From Nakamurella alba (GTDB taxonomy: Bacteria; Actinomycetota; Actinomycetes; Mycobacteriales; Nakamurellaceae): DNA of 64,000 bases. The notes under the pieces are model-generated. The model saw nothing but the letters and a program-made list of their open reading frames with translations. It searched no databases and was not told the origin of the DNA. This document shows positions 32,067 to 41,500 of this stretch, in pieces. Location of the stretch: positions 620,001 through 684,000 of the forward strand of contig NZ_WLYK01000005.1 in NCBI RefSeq assembly GCF_009707545.1, written 5' to 3'. The position numbers were made by a program, and so were the translations under genes. The number at the start of each line of letters is the position of its first letter. Position 1 is the stretch's first letter.

Positions 32067-33440
32067 TCACCCGACCCACCGTTGCACCAGCGAGATCACC
32101 CCGAAGATCAGCACCACGCCGGGCACCAGGGCCAGCACGGCGAGCAGTTCGACCCGGTCGAGCACCCGTGACGCCCGCGCGCCGGCGACGTCGGTCAGCC
32201 GGCCGAGACCGGCGGCGGCGACCACCACGCCGACCAGCACGAGACCGCCGAGCACCGCGACCCCGCCGCTCTCCGGCAGCCAGCCGGGCAGCGCGAGACA
32301 CGCGCCGACGGCCGCGGCCACCGGCACGGCGATCATCGGTGCCACGTGCGCGGCCCGGCTGAACATGCGGGACCGCAGGGCGAACACCAGGCCGCCGAGC
32401 GCGCCCAGGGCCGGCGAGAACCAGCCCGCCGCAGCGGTTCCGCCCATCAGCAGCAGGACGGAGAGGCCGCCGGTGACCGTCGCGCCGGCCACCGCGCCGG
32501 TGGCCAGCGAGGTCCCGCGGGCGACCGCCTCGGCGACCCGGGCGCGGGGCAACCTGACCCCTCGTTCGTCGGCGACTATCAGGTCGACCAGCCCGGCCCC
32601 ACCCAACGCCAGCTGGCCGGCGACGCCGCTGATCAGCACGGCCAGCACCAGACCGAGGGCGGCGGTGCGCTCGGCCGGCATGCCGAACCGCTCACAGAGC
32701 AGCGCCAGGGATCCGGCGACGACGATCACCGCACCGGCCACCATCGCCCCCAGCGACCGTCGGGCCACCGCGGCCAGCAGCCCGCCGACGGCCGCGGCCA
32801 GCAACGGGACCAGCGGAAACCCGTCCCAGTTCAGTGACGGGGTGATCAGTGAGGCCGGGACCGCGGTGCCCTCGCCGAACCCCGGCCGTCCGGCGGCGAT
32901 CCCGTAGACCACGCCGACGGCGGCGAGCGGGGAGATCAGCACCGCGGCCAGGCCACCGCTCCCCGGCAGCAGGGCGCCGGCCAGCAGCGCGGCGACCGCG
33001 CCGACCGCGGGCGCCAGCCAGCCGACGGTGCCGGTGGAGGCGGCGCCCAGCAGCACGGTGGCGAGCAGCACCGGGAGCAGCAGCCAGCCCACCGCGGTGC
33101 GGCGCGCGGTGCCGGACCAGGGCGGCGTCTGCTCGCCGACGATCTCGGCGACGGCGCGTTCGACGTCGTCGACGAACGGCGGTGGCGGCGCGGCGTCCGC
33201 TTCGGTGAGGTGCAGGACGGTGCCGTCGAGGACGCCGAGCTCGTCCAGCGAGCGCTCGGGGGACAGCGCCCCGATCGCCGGGGTGACCAGGCGCCAGCGG
33301 ACCGGGGTCGCGGCGGCGGGGACCGACAGCAGTCGCAGCACCGTGGGCATCTGACCGCCCAGCGGGGCGTCGGCCGGCAGCGACACATCGAGCTGGGCGT
33401 GCTCGCCGACCACGGTCACCCGGGTGAACCGTGTTCCCAC
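32067..33440 (-). CDS. eccD: Type VII secretion integral membrane protein EccD
   Basis: A 457-aa protein with an N-terminal ubiquitin-like domain (TRFTRVTVVGEHAQLDVSLP..., about residues 1-85, ending LDELGVLDGTVLHLTEA) and then about 11 membrane segments. This is the EccD/Snm4 layout, the channel-lining component of the ESX membrane complex. AGGAGG lies 7 nt before the GTG at 33440. It is divergent from eccC, with 161 bp between, so both may share a regulatory region. Confidence 0.88.
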   Translation of the reverse strand: MGTRFTRVTVVGEHAQLDVSLPADAPLGGQMPTVLRLLSVPAAATPVRWRLVTPAIGALSPERSLDELGVLDGTVLHLTEADAAPPPPFVDDVERAVAEIVGEQTPPWSGTARRTAVGWLLLPVLLATVLLGAASTGTVGWLAPAVGAVAALLAGALLPGSGGLAAVLISPLAAVGVVYGIAAGRPGFGEGTAVPASLITPSLNWDGFPLVPLLAAAVGGLLAAVARRSLGAMVAGAVIVVAGSLALLCERFGMPAERTAALGLVLAVLISGVAGQLALGGAGLVDLIVADERGVRLPRARVAEAVARGTSLATGAVAGATVTGGLSVLLLMGGTAAAGWFSPALGALGGLVFALRSRMFSRAAHVAPMIAVPVAAAVGACLALPGWLPESGGVAVLGGLVLVGVVVAAAGLGRLTDVAGARASRVLDRVELLAVLALVPGVVLIFGVISLVQRWVG

Positions 33441-33601
33441 CGGCCACCTCCTGGTCCCTGATCGGCCGATCCCGCCCCTCCCGGACAGGCCCGCCGTAGT
33501 GTAGGCGGGGCCTTTCGGGTGGTGCGGGGGATCGCCGGGAATCCCTGGTGAAGGCATCGGTGTCGGGGTGCCGTGGTACGCGTACAGGACGGAGGAGTGG
33601 G

Positions 33602-36600
33602 ATGTCGCAGCGGGTGATCCACCGGCCGGCGCGGACGCGGACCGAGCAGTACCGCCCCGCCCCGGTGCAGCTGATCCCGCCGCCGACCCCGCCGGAGACC
33701 GGCGGCAGCATCCAGGGCGCGATGCAGATCCTGATGCCGGTGATGGGCGGCGCCGGCTCGCTGATCATGATCGTGTCGAACAGGAACCCGGTGATGTTGA
33801 TCGCCGGCGGCATCATGCTCGGGGCCACCATCCTCGGCGCGCTGGCGATGTTCGTCGGCCAGCGCACCGGCGCCGCGCGCAAGGCGGCCGATCTGCGCCG
33901 GCGCTACCTCGACCACCTGGACCGGGTGCGTGGCGACCTGTCGGACTCGACGGCGCGGCAGCGGGATGCGGCGCTGCTGCACCACCCCGATCCGGACCTG
34001 CTGCCCGAGATCGCCAGGGATCCGGCCCGGATCTGGGAACGCCGCCCGGGTGACCCGGACTTCCTGGTGGTGCGGGTGGGCACCGGTCCGGCCCCGCTGT
34101 GGTCCCGTGTGGCCGCGACACCGGTGCGGGATCCGTTGGCGGAACCGGACATCGTCACCGCCGCCGCCGTGCACCGGATCGTGGAACGGGACCGGATGGT
34201 CGGCGGGATGCCGATCGGACTGCCGATCTCGGGCCGGGTCAGCGTGGTCGGGGCGCCGGCCGAGGTCCGCCGGGTGATGACCGCGGCCCTGGCCCAGCTG
34301 GTCACCCTGCACGGCCCGGAGGAGGTGCGGCTGCTGGCCTGCGTCCCGCGGTCGGGCAGCCGCTGGCTGGACCGGCTGAAATGGCTGCCGCACGCACTGT
34401 CCACCGAGGAGGTGGACGGGGTGGCCCCGGCGCGGCTGGCAGCCGCGCGGCCCGAGGAACTGATGGCGACGATCGGACCCGAGATCGCCCGCCGGGTCGG
34501 TGAAGCCACCCGGACGCTGCGGTCCCGGCAGGGTGATCCGTCCCGCTTCGGTCCGGCCCTGGTGCTGCTGGTCGACGGGCTGGCCGGTACCGCCGCCGAC
34601 CCGCTGTCCGGCATCCCCGCCGATCTCGACCCGGCCGGGATCGGCGTGCACGTGCTGACTCTCGTCCCGTCCCCGCACCTGGAACCGCGCCTGGTCGACG
34701 TCCGGCTGACCGTCGGCGACGGCGGGGTGCAGGTGCAGGACCTGCGCCCGCCGGACGACCACGACGACGTGCAGGCGGCGCGGGTGCGTGCGGTCGGCGC
34801 CGCCGCGGGGGTGCCCGACGAGATCGCCGACGGGGTGCTGGACGGGCTGGTCCGGGAGCTGACCGCGGTCCGGCTGGTGGAGGAGCGCGGGCCGGACGAG
34901 CCGCTCGCCGGCACCCTCTCGCTGGGCGATCTGGTGGGTGTGCAGGATCCCGGCGACTTCGACGTCGCGGCGACCTGGCGGCCCCGGTCGTTGCCCGACT
35001 TCCTTCGTGTGCCTTTTGGTCTCGGACCGTCGGGGGAGCGGGTGCACCTGGACATCAAGGAGCCGGCGCTCGGCGGGATGGGGCCGCACGGCCTGTGTGT
35101 CGGCGCCACCGGGTCGGGCAAGTCCGAGGTGCTGCGCACCGTGGTGCTGTCGCTGGCGATGAGTCACCCGCCGGAGCGGTTGGCGATGGTGCTCGTGGAC
35201 TACAAGGGCGGCGCCACCTTCGCCGGCCTGGAGGACCTGCCGCATTGCGCGGCGATGATCTCCAACCTGTCCGACGACACCGGGCTGGTCGACCGGCTGC
35301 ACGACGCGTTGTTCGGTGAGATGAAGCGCCGCCAGCAGGTGCTGGCCGCGGCCGGCAACCTGCCGAACGTCACCGAGTACAACCGGCGACGGGATGCGGG
35401 CGAGCCGATGGAGCCACTGCCGAACCTGTTCGTGGTGATCGACGAGTTCGGCGAGTTGCTCACCGCCAAACCGGATTTCATCGAACTGTTCCTGGCCATC
35501 GGCCGGATCGGCCGGTCGATCGGCGTGCACCTGCTCCTGGCCTCGCAGCGGCTGGAGGAGGGCCGGCTGCGCGGGCTAGAGTCGTTCCTGTCGTACCGAC
35601 TGGGCCTGCGCACCTTCAACGTCAACGAGTCCCGGTCGGTGCTCGGGGTGCCGGACGCCTACGAACTGCCGCCCATCCCGGGATCGGGCTACCTGAAGGT
35701 CGACACCACGGTGTTCCAGCGGTTCAAGGCCGCCTACGTCTCCGGGGTCTACACGCCGCCGGTGACCGGCGAGACCGAGATCGACATTGCGCCGGTGGCA
35801 GCACCTTTCCCGCTGTTCAACGACACGGCGGCGTACCTGGCGGCGGTCGGCGCCGAGCAGGAGGCCGCCCGGCCGGCGGCCCCGGTCGTCGCGGAGGACG
35901 TGCTGGCGCCGAGCGTGCTGGACGTCGCCGTCCGCCGGCTCGCGGAGGCCGGGAACCGGGTCGCGCAGATCTGGCTGCCGCCGCTGCCGTCCCGGCTGCC
36001 GTTGGACGAGGTGGCCGGCCCGGTGGTCCCGGATCCGGTGCTGGGCCTGCGGTTCGGCGCGTCGCTGCCGGGCGTCGGCCGGTTCGGCGGTCTGCGGATC
36101 CCGATCGGCCTGCTGGACCGGCCGGCGGACCAGCGGCAGGAGCCGTACGTGCTGGACCTCGGTGCCTCCGGTGGTCATCTGGCGATCCTCGGTGCGCCGC
36201 AGAGCGGCAAGTCGGTGCTGCTGCGGTCCATGGTCATCTCCGCGGCACTGACCCACCAACCCGGCGAGATCTCCTTCTACTGCGTCGATCTGGGTGGCGG
36301 TTCGTTGCGGGTGCTGGAGGGTCTGCCGCACGTCGCGGGGGTGGCGCCGCGGATGGACGCCGACAGGGTGCGCCGCACCATCGCCGAGGTCGCGACCGCG
36401 CTGGCCGAGCGCGAGCAGCTGTTCTCCCGCTGGGGGATCGACTCGGTGGAGGAGATGCGGGACCGGTTCCGGGCCGGGCGGCTGCACGAGCTCGACGTCG
36501 CCGACATCGTGCTGGTCGTGGACAACTACCCGGTGCTGCGCTCCGACTTCGAGGACCTCGCCGACCTGCTGCTCGACCTGGCCACCCGCGGGCCCGGGTA

Positions 36601-37753
36601 CGGCATCCACCTGGTGCTGACCTCCGGCCGCTGGGCGGACATCCGGATGCAGCTGCAGGCGGCACTGGGCAGCAAGGTCGAGCTGCGGGTCAACGATCCC
36701 GGCGACTCCACCGTCTCCCGCAAGGCCGCGGCCAACCTGCGCGCCGACACCCCCGGCCGCGCGCTGGTCGCCGACGCCCTGCAGGTGCAGGTGTGCCTGC
36801 CGGAGCTGGCGGGTGGTGTCGGAGCGGATCCCGGCGCCGTGTCGGATCTCTCGGCGACAGCGGAGGTCTCGCGGGCCGTGCCGGGCGGGGACGGATCGGG
36901 TGCTGCCGGCGCGGTCGGCGGTACCTCGGCATCGGCCACCGAGCAGCTTGTCGCGGACATCGCGGCGGCGTGGCCGGGCGCGCCGGTGCCGGCCATCCGG
37001 ATGCTGCCCACCCTGGTCGACCAGGCCGAGCTGCGGGTCCGGGCCGGTGAGCGGGCCGGCGTCGTCATCGGTGTCGACGAGACCGAGCTGAAACCGGTGG
37101 AGCTGGACACCGACGGCGCCGACCGGCACATCCTGTTGCTGGGCGATGCGGAGAGCGGCAAGACGTCGTTCCTGCGGCTGCTGGTCTCCGACCTGATCGC
37201 GCGCCGCACCGACGACGAGGTGGTGTTCGCGGTGTTCGACATCCGCCGCACCCTGCTGGACGTGGTGCCGGAGGACTACCTCGGCGCCTATGCCGGCACC
37301 GCTGCGGCGGCGGCGGGCATGGCGGGCGGTGTGGCCGGGGAACTGCGCAAGCGGCTGCCCCCGGACGACGTGACCGCGGCCCAGCTGCGATCCCGGTCGT
37401 GGTGGAAGGGTCCGGAGATCTACGTACTGGTGGACGACTACGACCTGCTGGCCTCCGGCGGACCGGGACCGCTGGCGCCGTTCCTCGAGTTCCTGCCGCA
37501 GGCGCGGGACATCGGCTTCCACATGGTGCTGTGCCGTCGGTCCGGTGGTGCCGGCCGGGCGCTGTACGAGCCGGTGCTGCAACGGCTGCGGGAGGTCGGC
37601 GCCACCGGCCTGCTGCTCTCCGGTGACCGACAGGAGGGCGCGATCTTCCCCGGCGTCCACCTCTCCGTGCAGCCCACCGGCCGCGGCACGCTGGTGCGCC
37701 GGGGCCGCAAGCCTCAGTTGCTCCAGCTCGGCTACCTCCCCGAACCCTCCTGA
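33602..37753 (+). CDS. eccC: Type VII secretion ATPase EccC (EccCa-EccCb fusion)
   Basis: A 1383-aa FtsK/SpoIIIE-type motor. Two membrane helices lie near residues 40-85, followed by three ATPase modules. Module 1 has Walker A GATGSGKS (residues 501-508) and Walker B with Asp-Glu near 614 (VVIDEF). Module 2 has GAPQSGKS (864-871) but a weak Walker B (VVDNYPVL). Module 3 has GDAESGKT (1181-1188) and VLVDDYDLL. The single-chain form with three modules is the standard in many non-mycobacterial actinobacteria. It recognises WXG100 substrates and drives export. GGAGGAG precedes the ATG at 33602. Confidence 0.93.
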   Translation: MSQRVIHRPARTRTEQYRPAPVQLIPPPTPPETGGSIQGAMQILMPVMGGAGSLIMIVSNRNPVMLIAGGIMLGATILGALAMFVGQRTGAARKAADLRRRYLDHLDRVRGDLSDSTARQRDAALLHHPDPDLLPEIARDPARIWERRPGDPDFLVVRVGTGPAPLWSRVAATPVRDPLAEPDIVTAAAVHRIVERDRMVGGMPIGLPISGRVSVVGAPAEVRRVMTAALAQLVTLHGPEEVRLLACVPRSGSRWLDRLKWLPHALSTEEVDGVAPARLAAARPEELMATIGPEIARRVGEATRTLRSRQGDPSRFGPALVLLVDGLAGTAADPLSGIPADLDPAGIGVHVLTLVPSPHLEPRLVDVRLTVGDGGVQVQDLRPPDDHDDVQAARVRAVGAAAGVPDEIADGVLDGLVRELTAVRLVEERGPDEPLAGTLSLGDLVGVQDPGDFDVAATWRPRSLPDFLRVPFGLGPSGERVHLDIKEPALGGMGPHGLCVGATGSGKSEVLRTVVLSLAMSHPPERLAMVLVDYKGGATFAGLEDLPHCAAMISNLSDDTGLVDRLHDALFGEMKRRQQVLAAAGNLPNVTEYNRRRDAGEPMEPLPNLFVVIDEFGELLTAKPDFIELFLAIGRIGRSIGVHLLLASQRLEEGRLRGLESFLSYRLGLRTFNVNESRSVLGVPDAYELPPIPGSGYLKVDTTVFQRFKAAYVSGVYTPPVTGETEIDIAPVAAPFPLFNDTAAYLAAVGAEQEAARPAAPVVAEDVLAPSVLDVAVRRLAEAGNRVAQIWLPPLPSRLPLDEVAGPVVPDPVLGLRFGASLPGVGRFGGLRIPIGLLDRPADQRQEPYVLDLGASGGHLAILGAPQSGKSVLLRSMVISAALTHQPGEISFYCVDLGGGSLRVLEGLPHVAGVAPRMDADRVRRTIAEVATALAEREQLFSRWGIDSVEEMRDRFRAGRLHELDVADIVLVVDNYPVLRSDFEDLADLLLDLATRGPGYGIHLVLTSGRWADIRMQLQAALGSKVELRVNDPGDSTVSRKAAANLRADTPGRALVADALQVQVCLPELAGGVGADPGAVSDLSATAEVSRAVPGGDGSGAAGAVGGTSASATEQLVADIAAAWPGAPVPAIRMLPTLVDQAELRVRAGERAGVVIGVDETELKPVELDTDGADRHILLLGDAESGKTSFLRLLVSDLIARRTDDEVVFAVFDIRRTLLDVVPEDYLGAYAGTAAAAAGMAGGVAGELRKRLPPDDVTAAQLRSRSWWKGPEIYVLVDDYDLLASGGPGPLAPFLEFLPQARDIGFHMVLCRRSGGAGRALYEPVLQRLREVGATGLLLSGDRQEGAIFPGVHLSVQPTGRGTLVRRGRKPQLLQLGYLPEPS

Positions 37754-37921
37754 GACACGCGTTGCGTCCGTGGAAGTGGCTGCAATAGCGACCAGATGCA
37801 CGGACGCACACAAGGTCTCGCGCGACAGCGTCCTGCATCCAGTGAGGTATAGCTCACCGGTTGCAGGACGCTACTGCCTGGCCGCTCGGCCCGTGCGCGC
37901 GCACCAGGGTGGTGCGGCGGG

Positions 37922-38515
37922 TCAGTTCCAGCCGCGGGCGGCGGCGTAGGCGGGGACCGCGGCGGTGAGGACGTCGCGGATGCGGGCGGCCTCGGCGGCG
38001 GCGCGCACCTGCGCGGGGTCGAACGGGTCGGCCGAGACGAGCGCATAGGCCTCGGCCTGCGCGGCGGCCTCGACCTCGGCCAGCGGCGGCGTGGAGGCGA
38101 GGGTGACGTCCAGGTCGGCCAACAGGTCCACCGCCTCGTCGGAGGCCCAGCCGGCGGCCTCGACCGCATCCTCGCCGTACTGTGCGGTCGCCGCGTAGGA
38201 GATCGCGCTGATCGCCCGCATCGCGTAGTAGGCCGGGCTGTTGCTGTCGTCGGCGTCCGCCTCGTCGGCCTCGTTCACCTCGGCGTCCACCTGCTCGGCC
38301 GCCGCCGCATCGACCGCACCGACGCCCGCACCGTCGCCGGCGCCCAGACCGGCCCAGAGCCGCTGCAGCCAGTCGTCGACCGCGGCGGCGGTGGCCGGCG
38401 AGGCCCAGCCACGGACCAGCGGCTGCAGGTGCGTCGCGCAGGCCAGGGCGTAGGCGGCCAGCCGCGGCCGGTCCAGCGCACTCAGATCGAGGTCGGGGGT
38501 GGGCGTCTCGGTCAT
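37922..38515 (-). CDS. Putative immunity protein for the RHS toxin
   Basis: A 197-aa, acidic, helix-rich, soluble protein (LAAYALACATHLQPLVRGW, YYAMRAISAISYAATAQYG, DEAVDLLADLDVTL, EAYALVSADPFDPAQVR). Its ATG overlaps the toxin stop by 4 bp (38512-38515), the usual arrangement of polymorphic toxin and immunity genes. It has weak resemblance in length and helix pattern to DUF416/YjaG proteins, which I cannot confirm. The low-complexity Ala/Asp/Glu stretch near residues 70-90 is odd. Neutralising the deaminase-like toxin domain is inferred from position. Confidence 0.7.
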   Translation of the reverse strand: MTETPTPDLDLSALDRPRLAAYALACATHLQPLVRGWASPATAAAVDDWLQRLWAGLGAGDGAGVGAVDAAAAEQVDAEVNEADEADADDSNSPAYYAMRAISAISYAATAQYGEDAVEAAGWASDEAVDLLADLDVTLASTPPLAEVEAAAQAEAYALVSADPFDPAQVRAAAEAARIRDVLTAAVPAYAAARGWN

Positions 38516-41500
38516 GAGGGCCACCAGAACATGCGGTGCGGTGTCTTCGCAAGCTCGCCGGTGGTGACGCCGGGGAACGTCGGACCGCCGGTCTGCCCGC
38601 CGCTGCCCGTGATCAGCGGCGCACAGGTCGACTCGCAGACGTTGCGGGAGGTGCCACCGGCGGTCGGTGACCACTCCGGTGATCCGTCGAGGTGCGACAG
38701 GATGGTCTGCTCGGCGTGCCCGACCCCGTCGACGTACTGCTCGCCGTCCCGCAGCTGACCCTCCCAGGTGCGCGGCATGGTCGGCGCCTCGGTGGCGATC
38801 AGCGTCCGCACCTCGCCGGTCTCGGTGTGCCGGACCTGGACGACCGCGGTAGTGCCGTTGCGGACCAGCCAGGGACGCTCCCGCTGCGACTGCAGGTCGG
38901 CCGCGCGGGTCTGCAGCCCGGCGGCCACGTCCTGACACTTGAGACCACTGGGATCGACCTCGCGGAGCGGGTTGTCGACGTAGCGGTGCGGATCCGGCGC
39001 GGGTTGCAGGCCCATCGGGTCGGGCGTGGTGAACCGCGCCGTCTCCGGGTCGTAGTAGCGGTACCGGTTGTAGTTCAGCCCCGACTCCGGATCGGCGTAC
39101 TGGCCGGCGAAACGGATCGGGCAGTTCGGCCGGTCCGGGTCGGTCGTGGGGTCCGGGACGAGCGGACTGCCCCACAGGGTGGCCTGCGGTGCCCGCCAGC
39201 GGATCGAGCGGCCGTCCTCGGCGACCAGTTCGGTGGGGGTCCCCACCGGATCGGTCACCACGGCGTCGAACTCGTCGGACCCGCCGCGGGCGATGTGCTG
39301 CGCGACCGGTACCAGGCCGTCGTCCGCGTAGTCCCACCCGGTGACTGTCACCGTGCCGTCGGCAGCTGTGCTGATCTGCTCGACCAGCGTCGGACCGTCC
39401 CAGACGAACTCGGTGCGGGCGCCGTCGGTGCCGTCGACCCCGCGCTGCTGCTTGGACAGCCGGCGGCCGAACATGTCGTAGGTGTAGGTCCAGGTGCTGC
39501 CGTCCGTGGGCCGCACCCCGACCAGCCGGTCCTCGGCGTCGTAGTCGAAGTGGGTGACGGCGGGCTTGGCGGACAGCCGGGTGGTGCTCCGGCTGACCAG
39601 CCGGCCGTCGGCGTCGTAGGCGTAGCGATGCCGCCCGGAGCGCACGACACGCGTGCCGTCGTACTCGCGGGTGCCGCCCGCGTCCATCAGTCCGTCCGGG
39701 ACGGGCATCGCTCCCGCGGACATCGAAAAGGCGAGATCGGTGATGTTGCCGGCACCGTCGTACCGGTAACCCTCGGTCCAGCCCGCGGCGTCCACCCGCT
39801 GCACCCGGCCGGCCGGGTCGAGCAGGTAGTCCCGGGCCACCCCGGTGATCCGGTCGTGGACACCGGTCGGCGTGCCGTCGGCGCGGTAGCGGAACTCCCG
39901 CGCGGTGAGCATCTCCGGGCCGCCGGAGGCATCGCCGTGCCGGCCGGCTGCCTGCGCGGTCCGCCGCCCGGCGATGTCGTAGCTGCTGTCGAGCACCGCG
40001 CCGGCGTCGAACTCCCGCCGGGTCTCACGTCCGGCATCGTCGATCCCGAATCGGATCTCGCGGCCGGCGGTGCCGAGGGCCACGGTGCGCCCGGTGGCGT
40101 CCCGCACCCGGGTGCTGGTGCGGCCGGAGGGCAGGGTGGTACCGGTGCGGCGACCCGCGGCGTCGAATGTCGAGGCGACCGTGCGGCCGTTCACCGTCTC
40201 CGCGATCACCCGGCCTGCCGGGTCCCGGGTCAGTGCGACGGTGACGGACCCGGAATCGGCCCCGATCAGGCTGCCCCGTCGGTCGTAGCGGTAGTGCACG
40301 GTGCCGGCGGAGGTGGAGCGGGAGACCAGGTCGCCGGCGAGATCGTAGGCGAAACCGGTGGTCTCGCCACGGGCGTCGGTGAGTGCCGTGGGCCGGCCGA
40401 CGGCGTCGTGGGTGTAGCCGACCGTGCGTCCGTCGAAGTCGGTCTCGGCCACCACCTGACCGGCGGCGTCGTAGACGTACCGCCAGCGCCGACCGGCCGG
40501 GTCGGTGACGGTGGTCAGTCGCAACTCGGTGTCGTAGGCGAACAGGTACCGGGCACCGGACGGATCGGTCCGGCTGACCGGCAGGTCGAAGATCCCGTTC
40601 TCGTACTCGGTCCGGCCCTGCGCCGGGTCGGTCCGGGACAGCAGGTTGCCCTCCGGATCCCATGCCCAGACCCATTGCGCGCCATCGGGTCCGGTCCGGC
40701 GTAGCGGCCGACCTTCCACAGACCACTCGGTGACGGTGCGGGCGCCGGCCGGGTCGACCAGCAGCACCTGCCGGCCGAAGGCGTCGTAGGCGTAGCTGCT
40801 GGTGCGGCCGAGGGCATCGGTGACCGCCACGATGCGCCCTGCCGCGTCGGTGTCGATCTCCACCCGGTCGCCGAGCGCGTTGATCGCCGCGGACACCGCG
40901 CCGGTGGGCGCGTACTCGGAGATCGACGTCGCCCCGGCCGGTGTGGTCTCGCTGATCAGCGAGCCGTTCTTGTCGAAAGCGCTGAGGTGGTGCTGACCCT
41001 CGGCATCGGTGGTCCGGACCGGACGGCCGTGTGCGTCACGTTCGATCCGCACCGTCGACCCGTCCGGGTGCACCACCTCGAGCATGCGGCCGAGGTCGTC
41101 GAGCACGAACTGGGTGGTGCGGCCCTCGGCGTCGGTCCGCATCAGCAGTCGGTCGAAGCTGTCCCGCAGGTAGGAGGTGATGCGGTGCAGCGGGTCGACG
41201 ACACGGGTGATCTGCCCGTCCTCGTTGAACTCGTAGACGCTGACCGCGCCGGTGGAATCGGTGACGGTGGTGCGGCCGAGCCCGTACGAGAACGCGTACG
41301 ACAGCACCCGGCCGCGGCCCGCGGTGCGGATGCAGCGGGACTGCTCGTCGTAGAGGTACTCGTACCAGATGCCGTTGCGGTCGTCCCAGCGGACGATGCG
41401 GGCCTGGTCGTCGTAGTGCAGCCGGAGCGGCAGGCCGGAGGAGTTGACGATCGAGGCGAGCCCGCGCAGGCCGTGGCCGTAGCTCAGCACCCGGGTCATG

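Noticed and set aside
38692-40704. 670-aa plus-strand open frame
   Set aside because: It is the antisense of the RHS repeats; the composition is Gly/Val/Arg-rich with no domains, while the minus frame has clear YD repeats.
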